Below, piece by piece: positions 1 through 6,225 of a DNA stretch of 10,999 nucleotides. The stretch lies in NCBI RefSeq assembly GCF_000275845.1, contig NW_006766959.1:1-10999 (forward strand), read 5' to 3'. A program made the position numbers and the translations under genes. Below the pieces are notes generated by a model. The model was not told the DNA's origin and ran no database searches. It worked only from the letters and a program-made list of their open reading frames with translations. This stretch comes from Dichomitus squalens LYAD-421 SS1 (taxonomy: Eukaryota > Basidiomycota > Agaricomycetes > Polyporales > Polyporaceae). Positions within the stretch are counted from its first letter, which is position 1; each line of letters opens with the position of its first letter.

Positions 1-736
1 CAGGCGGTGGCGAGCGGTGGGCGGCTGAGTGCGCGCAACGCGATGCGCGGTGGCGTGCTGGCCCGCGAGCGCGTTCTTTGGCGCTGTTTGTACCCGATAT
101 AGCCCATAATACCCATAACCTTCTATATTATTCCATACAAGACTGGCTCGTGAGCTTACATCTGTAGTAGACAAGACCATGTCATATATATCAAGCCTCG
201 AGCCAATCATATGTTCAAGCCTCAAACACGAGACCTATATGACCCCTAGAGGGGCGCATCTACTCGAACCTCAACCCGGAGAGCTATCAACATCTTAATT
301 AGATGATCTAGTTCAACCCCAACCTTTTAACCCAAAGCTATCTATTTACAGGTATCATGATTTGGTCAGAGCGCAACTTTCTCATCAGCTACTACTCCGA
401 CCACTCTGCGAATACACACTTATTTGCAAGCACTCGCCCCTGTACCAGGAGGGTGTAAAACGCGGTGGACAACCCTTCAGCATTCTTTAGCGCACGTCGG
501 CAAAGGGACAAGTTAGGACTGTCTCGAAAACAGACCTCCGTTTCATGCGGAGGGATTCTGAGCGCTGCCCGTCGTGTGGCAGTCCTCACATTGGCTGCTC
601 ATCTGCTGAAGGACATGCGAGGAGGGGTATCAAATATATACATAGCTATAGATTATAACTGATGGTATTGTAAAAAGCGAAGTCGGAAATCTGAAGAGAG
701 TGGAAAGCGTCCTGTCCTGATCGGGGTGCACCGACT
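1..736. other. Gene-poor left flank with short repeats
   Basis: I see no convincing coding region here. The first ~90 bases are GC-rich and contain several GCGC-type words. From about 120 the sequence turns AT-richer, with a repeated TCAAGCCTC (191-199 and 215-223) and two similar stretches reading AACCC..AGCTATC (near 274-288 and 329-342). It may be the worn remains of a transposable element, but no terminal repeats with a target duplication could be shown. The stretch just below 737 should hold the 3' untranslated part of the minus-strand homeodomain gene; no AATAAA signal was seen. Confidence 0.4.
103..120 (-). repeat. Two TATGGG-type motifs, inverted relative to the right-end cluster
   Basis: Read on the minus strand this segment is GGTTATGGGTATTATGGG, which holds two TATGGG units and one GGTTATGGG word. 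The same words occur many times on the plus strand at 10494-10915. The two groups therefore lie in opposite orientation at the two ends of the window. Confidence 0.45.
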
Positions 737-3700
737 CTATGTGCAGAGCCCGATGTTCCGTGTCTCGAGCCAGGCAGCAAATCTGGCGAAGGTAACAGGT
801 TGGTCTTCATGTAACTCCGGCGACCTCGCAAACACGCCCTGCAATTGCGTCGCAAGTTGGAGGATTGTGTTCGCATCATAGTCGACTGCGGGCGAAGTGT
901 CCGGTTCCATCGCTCCAGCTATATGAACATACATCGATGAACAAGATGCTCACTGTCAAACAGGGAATTGCGCATACCGCTTATCGAGTCCTTCATTGAA
1001 GCATAAGTCGAGTCAAACAGAGGAATGACAGACTCTTCTTCACGAACTGCCAGGACCGCTGCGTCTGGGTTCAACAACATTGGAACGTCAGGCTTGCCCG
1101 AGTCTTGCCCCGCTTCGTCCTGGATTGCAGCCTCCGCAGTGCCACCCGGAACGTCTTGCGCCTCGCACGCAATAGAGTCTAGGACGCCAGCCCATCAGCT
1201 CCATACATGACATGGGACAACTTCGATCGCGAGATGAAGACAACTTACCCACTGCCACCTTGACCCCGCCCACTAGAGTTTGCTCCGCGTTTCGCTGTCC
1301 TCCGCTCGCGGTGTCCTCCTTCCGCACCGCGCATCTCCCGTTCTTGAAATACTTGTTTGCTCTGAACCACCGATGCACGTTCCTCGCTGAGAAACTCTCG
1401 CAGCCCGGGATCGCGTTGATCTGGTTCGCAAGCACCACTTCATCGGCCTTGCTGGGCTTAACGCCGACGGTAGCGTAATAGTCTACACGAGTGACACAGT
1501 CAATCAATACGATGTGCGGGGTGCACAAGTTGACAAGATGTGACAACTGACCGGCAAGGATATTATGAGCTTCGGGCGGGAGGTTCCGTGGTTTCTTCTG
1601 CTCGGGGATTGGGTCGGTATCGGGAAGTACGGCACCAGCGCTGTCATTCTCCACGTCCGATCCTGGAGCTGTATCGATCGTCTCCCTAGCAGAGACAGTG
1701 ACACCGAGCTCCCGCGTATGCTTTCCCGCGGCTTGAAATGACCCATGTGGATGGGGCCGCACAGCGTCCAAAACAGACTGCTGATGATGTGATTCAGCGG
1801 GCGCAAATCCAGACCCTTGATCGACTTTTAGTGATAAGAATGACAATAGCCCATCGCTGTCTCAGTACTGCTCATGCAACCGTAGTACATAAACGACGCA
1901 CTATCTGCAAGTTGAACATCCCGTGCGGAGGTGTGGGGGTCCGGAGACATCGAAATGTCAGGTGTATTTCCCTGGGCACCAGCTGCCTCCTCCATCGACA
2001 AAGATCCGGCTTCCTCAGAGGCGGGAACGCCTGGTTCGGAAGCGATAGCAGACCTGAACTCTCGATTCTCGACTGAGGCGGGAGATGACTGCTGCGACTG
2101 GTGCTCCATCCCTATAGCACACCCAGACACAGAGACGACGTCCAAGGCGGAGGCTGATGTTCGTCGGTAAATGTATCAACACAACTAGCGCGTGCAAACA
2201 AATATGCGTAATATTACTCACAGTTTTCAATTTGGGCATCCGTTACAGCGCCGGTCAGATTGTGGGACATAGGAATGTCAGGTGCACGGTCGCCTTCGCA
2301 AGCCCTCCCCACTTGCGACGGAGCCGACGCCACGCCAGCAGCGATAGCAGCGGAGACCCGGCTGGCGAGGGCGGCTTTCTCTGCCTTGCTGGGGTTCATG
2401 CTGACGGTGACGTAGTAGTCTATAAAATCGAGACGGTATCAATGAGCGCAGGTTTGTGGGGAAACACGATAGAGGGAAGGTGGGAAATGACCTTCGAGAA
2501 GTTTGTGAGCCTCAGGCGCCAGATAGGTCCTAGATGATTTGGGTTGCGTCTTCGTTTCGGGGCTCAAGTCGGATTCGGGGGACGGAGGCAGAACACCAGT
2601 ACTAGTGTCTCCTGCAACGTCTGATTCTGAAGGGTGATTGGTCGCCTGGGTGGCAGCGGCGGCAGATCCAGGCTCTGGAGCCTCCGCTGCACCAGGAGGT
2701 AGCTGGCGCAACTCAGGGCGGGGAGCAGGTAATGGCGACTTTTCCTGGGCGACAGGACTGTTAAGGATTGTGTACGAGAATGGGACGAGTGGCGGAGATT
2801 GTAGGGGCAGGCCTGTCAATGGGAACAAAGGAGGTTGTTGAACGAGCGTTGACTGCATGCTTGCAGATGCCGACTGGTGCGTCAATGGTGATTGTTGCGC
2901 GACCGACCATATATGCGTTGAGGACTGTGCGGGACCATCAAAGTCAGAGAGGACTAAGATGGGCGAAGGCAGAGGTGCATCTTGGTCGGGAGATACGGGA
3001 GAGACGAGAAGCGAGTCGTCGTAAGGCTCTTGTTTGACGAGGGCGGCTTGGATGAACAGGAACATGTGCGTTAGCAGTTATATATATATAATTGCCTTTT
3101 ACGTCGATTATGGCAATAACATGACGCATATACCCACCCTTGTTTGACTGGAACTCCGAGTCTGGTTCCTCCGCATTGGCACCGGCACCCGAACGCGGAA
3201 CTCGATGTTTCCGAGTTCTCAGATGATAGAAGTAGGCGGTGAGGCTCTTGAGCGTGTAGTGCTCACACCCTTCTGAATGCCGTACTTTCTCCAGTAGCTC
3301 GAGCCGCTGAGGCCGACTGGGAGTTTTGCTGATGTGTGTGAAGAAGTCTGGTATTTGGCGCATAAACTCCTGATGAGCACGCAGTCTCGCAATGAGTATG
3401 AGTGGTAGACGTGCCGTCCATGAGATTGTAGCCCCCACGGGCGATTTTCTTGTTCGGTTTCCTCTTCTGGTGTGAAGGTGCTGCTTGTGTCGAGAGGAGC
3501 AGAATGTTCTGCGAAGCAGCAGACGGGGAGCTGCTCGAAGCTATTTTCTCCCAAGCAGGTCCCGAAGAAGGCAGTGAGATTTGTGAGATTGAAGCAGAAA
3601 GAGCTTCCTGCTGGATCGAACAACGCTGTCAATAGGGCTACTCACCACATTTACATACGGTGCAGAACGAACACGTACCGCGCCCTGAGGCCCAGTGCCA

Positions 3701-4518
3701 GTCGAGCACGGCGGGTCCTGCGCTCGACCGCTGAGCACATCGCCCGCAGGGGGTCCCACCCTCGACCATACTTTATCTACTCAAATACAGTTAAAACACT
3801 TTCTGCAGCGATCTGGCAGGTGCTCGGATTGTGAGCTCACGGGACAGTGTCAAGGGCGTCTCCACGAGCTCGCGCTTCACCTGGACGTCCAGCGTCACGC
3901 GATGCTTGGCGCGCAACTTCTCAAAGTACTTCTGGACCTGCTTCGCCGTGTGCATCTCGCAGCCCGGGAGGTACTGTACCCTTGCAGCGAGGACAGCGCA
4001 TTCGTTCCTTCGGGGATTCCGATTGACACTGAAGAAGTAGTCTATCCATCATCCCGGTGAGTTTCACGGTATTACACTGATGCTACCGATGGCCTACCGT
4101 TGAAGATTGTATATGCCTCCTGAGGCAGGCGCCGCGAGGTCTTCTTTGGAGTAGAGGCGCTAGTACTCGACTGAAGCTCTTCGGCGGGGGCATCCTGGGA
4201 GACTGGTACCTCTTCAAGGTCAAAGACACTGCCATGCTCGATCAACGAGCTCTTGAGATGCCTGCCCATTGAGAGCTTGGCGAAGGTTATGTATGGGTGG
4301 CTATCAAGTCCGGAATGTTCGGGGATGGAGACGATGGGCGCAAACGACGCAGCCGCAAAATGTGCCTGCCACATCAATACGTCTTCTGAATATGACGTAA
4401 TCATATGCTGTGCGATGATTGGTGGAACGGCTGCGCCGAGGTGCCGAGAATGGTGTATGAGGCGCGCTTCGTAGATGACGATCTCTGCCTTGCTTCGCGT
4501 TTCTTTCAGGTCGCTCAT
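737..4518 (-). CDS. Predicted multi-homeodomain-like protein (four modules, 12 exons)
   Basis: Exons, all phase-compatible: 4518-4098, 4041-3841, 3776-3679, 3610-3415, 3347-3138, 3046-2492, 2419-2222, 2153-1902, 1824-1552, 1482-1249, 1178-978, 918-737. They total 3021 nt, about 1006 residues. From the N-terminus: a ~125-residue region, homeodomain-like modules near residues 128-188, 293-355, 548-582 (cut short) and 788-850, Ser/Pro/Gln-rich linkers, and a C-terminal motif TFARFAAWLETRN. The fit to the homeodomain pattern (helix, loop, helix, V..[WY]F) suggests a nuclear DNA-binding or partner-binding regulator; this is inference. The start chosen is the ATG of MSDLKE at 4518; an in-frame ATG at 4608 is also open. 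Exons 4 and 9, which lead into modules 2 and 4, have no upstream Met of their own, so they need splicing from earlier exons. Alternatives: modules 3-4 could start at ATG 3065 (after a TATATA run) or module 4 at ATG 2109, and module 1 could stop at TAA 3793-3791 if intron 2 is not spliced. Weakest joins: intron 1901-1825 (AAAG acceptor) and the GC donor at 3414. The divergent gene at 4885 is a paralogue. Confidence 0.5.
1334..1588 (-). repeat. Homeodomain-like module 4 (complete)
   Basis: It reads RNLPPEAHNILA, a 69-nt phase-1 intron (1551-1483) whose length is a multiple of three, so the unspliced frame also stays open, then DYYATVGVKPSKADEVVLAN and IPGCESFSARNVHRWFRANK. It is the only copy with the canonical Trp-Phe in helix 3. 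Ala stands at the Asn51 position and Lys at Arg53, with an Asn one residue later. It is followed by a 70-nt intron (1248-1179) with a strong GTAAGT donor. Confidence 0.75.
2257..2352 (-). repeat. Linker segment after module 3, repeated in the next exon
   Basis: This segment encodes SAAIAAGVASAPSQVG ... APDIPMSHN. The next exon (2153-1902) encodes SAIASEPGVPASEEAG ... TPDISMSPD, in the same order. At DNA level the plus strand shares GCGATAGCAG and a GACAT(A/C)G(G/A)AATGTCAGGTG word (near 2266 and 1945). The two were probably duplicated along with a module. The first copy begins exactly where module 3 loses its homeodomain similarity. Confidence 0.5.
2355..2531 (-). repeat. Homeodomain-like module 3 (cut short before helix 3)
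   Basis: It reads RTYLAPEAHKLLE, a 72-nt phase-1 intron (2491-2420), then DYYVTVSMNPSKAEKAALAS and RV. It matches module 4 closely up to that point (DYYATVGVKPSKADEVVLAN). After RV the resemblance stops: there is no GCE loop and no [WY]F recognition helix. The frame stays open for a further ~44 residues, which resemble part of the next exon (SAIA ... PDIxMS). The module is therefore structurally incomplete and is unlikely to bind DNA alone. Confidence 0.65.
3078..3092. repeat. TA dinucleotide run
   Basis: This short TATATA tract lies in the predicted 91-nt intron 3137-3047. In the alternative model it sits about 15-30 nt upstream of the ATG at 3065 on the minus strand, where it could serve as a TATA element for a separate gene carrying modules 3 and 4. 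A CTAAC branch-point-like word lies between the run and the acceptor, which favours the intron reading. Confidence 0.45.
3202..3451 (-). repeat. Homeodomain-like module 2 (complete, GC donor in its intron)
   Basis: The sequence reads KKIARGGYNLMD, then an intron, then DFFTHISKTPSRP..SEGCEHYTLKSLTAYFYHLRTRK. The 67-nt intron (3414-3348) sits at the same codon and phase as in the other copies, but its donor is GC (GCACGT) instead of GT. Helix 3 keeps Tyr-Phe and Arg53, has His for Asn51, and has Leu for the usual Val47-type position. GCE is kept, while the preceding Pro is Glu. No in-frame ATG lies upstream within its exon, so it depends on splicing from the preceding exon (intron 3678-3611). 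Confidence 0.65.
3899..4134 (-). repeat. Homeodomain-like module 1 (complete)
   Basis: The module starts at RRLPQEAYTIFN, is interrupted by a 56-nt phase-1 intron (4097-4042), and continues DYFFSVNRNP..LAARV..LPGCEMHTAKQVQKYFEKLRAK. The last part matches homeodomain helix 3, with Tyr-Phe in place of Trp-Phe, Lys in place of the canonical Asn51, and Arg53 kept. It aligns without gaps to modules 2 and 4 and to the plus-strand gene. About 127 residues precede it, the longest N-terminal region of any copy here. Confidence 0.75.
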
Positions 4519-4884
4519 GTTCAGCCCGTACAACGAGCGTATGCATGAAGCCCCATCCGCATGCCTAACATTCCCTTCATGCCGTGCTTCTGTATGTAAT
4601 ACTGACATAGAGGACGTATGTAAGCGTGACGCCTCTTTCCCACATTTTCGAGCGGTGTCTGTCGACTCCAATTGTCCCACGGTTTGTTTTACGTCTCTCT
4701 CAATCCTACTGGGAGGCTTCCCCTTTCACCAAGATCGACGCTTTTCACGCAGATCGCGACTCAGGGATTCTTATGTAACCAAGGCATTAGCGCTGAAGCG
4801 CTGACGCACCTCCAATGGCTTGCCATCACTACGCCAGCAGAGGACGCAGCAATCGCCCACAGCTCCTCTTCTGAAAGTCCCACA
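4519..4884. promoter_or_regulatory. Divergent intergenic region between the two homeodomain-like genes
   Basis: With the starts chosen, about 366 bases separate the minus-strand ATG (4518) and the plus-strand ATG (4885), so the genes should share a bidirectional control region. I see no clear TATA box. Pyrimidine-rich stretches occur near 4685-4730, and donor-like GTATGT words at 4592 and 4616. Part of this region could be a 5' exon of the plus-strand gene: its reading frame is open from 4630 but has no ATG before 4885. Both transcription start sites are uncertain. Confidence 0.45.
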
Positions 4885-6225
4885 ATGGATCGATCGGAGG
4901 CTCACAAAAAAAGATGGAAGCGCTTGCAACCAGAGGCGTACAATCTCCTTAATGGTGAGTCTGCACCTACGCACGCAGGCTATGGGGTGTGGAAGAGAAC
5001 TCGATGCTGACTTCATGACGTGGACGTTGCGCAGACTACTTTTGCAATGTCTCCCGGCGCCCGGACGACGCTGCACAAAAAGCGCTTGCAGAGAAAGTCA
5101 GGCACATCCCTGGCTGCGAGCATTACACTGCCCATCACGTCAAACAGTATTTCTCGAATACTAGGTCGAAAATGAGGGACCCAGGCGCCAAGCTGCCAAT
5201 GGGACGTGGCCACAAACGACGGAAGGGTGCGAACGGTCTTTCATGTACCCGAGCGCTCTTAGGAATGGTTTCAACAGTCTCCACAGGTGATCTGTACCAA
5301 TCGCCGTCCACGATGCCCCATATCGGTTCGTCTCTCGCGTGTCCTACTATCTCTCCTGCTTACTCTTTGTATACAATGCAGATCCTATATCCGTCGTATC
5401 GAAGTTGGACGTGCTGCTCAAAGAGGACCCGGACCCTTCCATTGAAATGGCGGAGATCTGGGCGGAGAGCCTAGGGGACGATGTCTTTCCCGAACACATA
5501 CTCACATATGCGTTCCTTCGTCGAGCTTCCAGTCGGCAAGGCTCGATAGATGAGGTAACGTCACGCGAGCACTTGGAGCGGCAAGGTTGAGGACTGACCA
5601 CATAATCTACACCACTCCATCAGAAATGGGTCGCAGGGCCTTCGGCTGATATACATACTCCGAGTTTAGCACTAGCTGCCCCCGACATCCTCGCTTCAGG
5701 GTCATCGTCCGGCCCTAGCGACTATCAATCTGTACAGGGTTCGCCGTCATCCCTCTGTCAGTCTCCGCTTCCGTCGTTACCGCTGCATCATCCAAGCGGC
5801 GACTCGACGGGGCACCTGACACCAGCGATGAATCCGTCGTCACTGCTCCTTATTCCAAAGGTGGAAGAGGCCACGCTCGGTGAGGATATCATTGTAGTGT
5901 CTTGCTAGCACCTCAGCACTCACTCTTCCGCAATCATTTCGCCTTTTCGCGTACTTCTATAGAGGGCGCCTCAAACGAGGCTGGATCCCTGTCTCAGACC
6001 GTTCGTCTCTCTGGGCCTGTTCGCCCCTCTGGGCGTGCAGCCTCGCATGCAACGTCGCCTCCCCAACAGCTTGTTATCCTACCCGAGGAATTGGCTCAAG
6101 GGCTCCGAGCCGCACCGCTTGATTCGGTCTCTCGGGACGATAGCGAGATTCCGAAGACATTCGCCGACTTCACCCGCTGGTTGCAACAGCTGAACGCCAG
6201 CGCCGGTATAGGGACGCTGTCGTGA
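4885..6225 (+). CDS. Homeodomain-like protein, single complete module (paralogue of the minus-strand gene)
   Basis: Exons: 4885-4954, 5035-5325, 5382-5554, 5624-5879, 5963-6225 (1053 nt, about 350 residues); introns 80, 56, 69 and 83 nt, all GT-AG and phase-consistent. The N-terminus is basic (HKKRWKR), followed by the module at residues ~12-72 (LQPEAYNLLN, intron, DYFCNVSRRP, LAEKV, IPGCEHYT, HVKQYFSNTRSK). Helix 3 keeps Phe49, Asn51 and Arg53, so this is the most canonical copy in the window. Residues ~125-170 (DPDPS..WAESLG..ILTYAFLRR) faintly recall a second homeodomain. Then come a Ser/Pro-rich stretch and a C-terminal TFADFTRWLQQLN motif shared with the minus-strand gene. It is probably a nuclear transcription regulator, by fold pattern only. 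The start is uncertain: ATG 4885 gives a very short N-terminus compared with ~127 residues in the paralogue, so an upstream exon may exist. It is divergent from the minus-strand gene. Confidence 0.7.
4918..5177 (+). repeat. Homeodomain-like module of the plus-strand gene
   Basis: From KRLQPEAYNLLN through the 80-nt phase-1 intron (4955-5034, GTGAGT donor, CTGAC branch-like word) to QYFSNTRSK. After the intron every landmark falls at the same residue offset as in modules 1, 2 and 4: Pro at 9, Leu at 17, Gly-Cys-Glu at 26-28, aromatic-Phe at 38-39. Asn is at 41 and Arg at 43, which correspond to canonical Asn51 and Arg53. Confidence 0.8.

Noticed and set aside
163..350. A TGT...ACA segment resembling a solo LTR
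   Set aside because: No matching target-site duplication at the two ends and no second copy in the window.
1212..1478. Plus-strand 88-codon frame
   Set aside because: It lies antisense over module 4 and its introns and has no motif; it is a shadow of the minus-strand gene.
3791..3841. In-frame TAA at 3793-3791 as the end of a short one-module gene
   Set aside because: A 64-nt intron (3840-3777) with a GTGAGC donor, TTTAAC branch-like word and GTAG acceptor skips the stop and rejoins in frame. The next exon needs an upstream start. Kept as the main alternative to the long model.
4475..4804. Plus-strand 109-codon frame across the divergent intergenic region
   Set aside because: No recognisable motif; it overlaps the start of the minus-strand gene, and I found no good splice into the plus-strand gene. 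It may still hide a 5' exon.
737..6225. Calling the locus a true mating-type A (HD1/HD2) locus
   Set aside because: Both genes belong to one atypical class with the GCE loop; neither shows a clear TALE HD1 or canonical WFQNRR HD2 domain, and no usual flanking gene is in the window.
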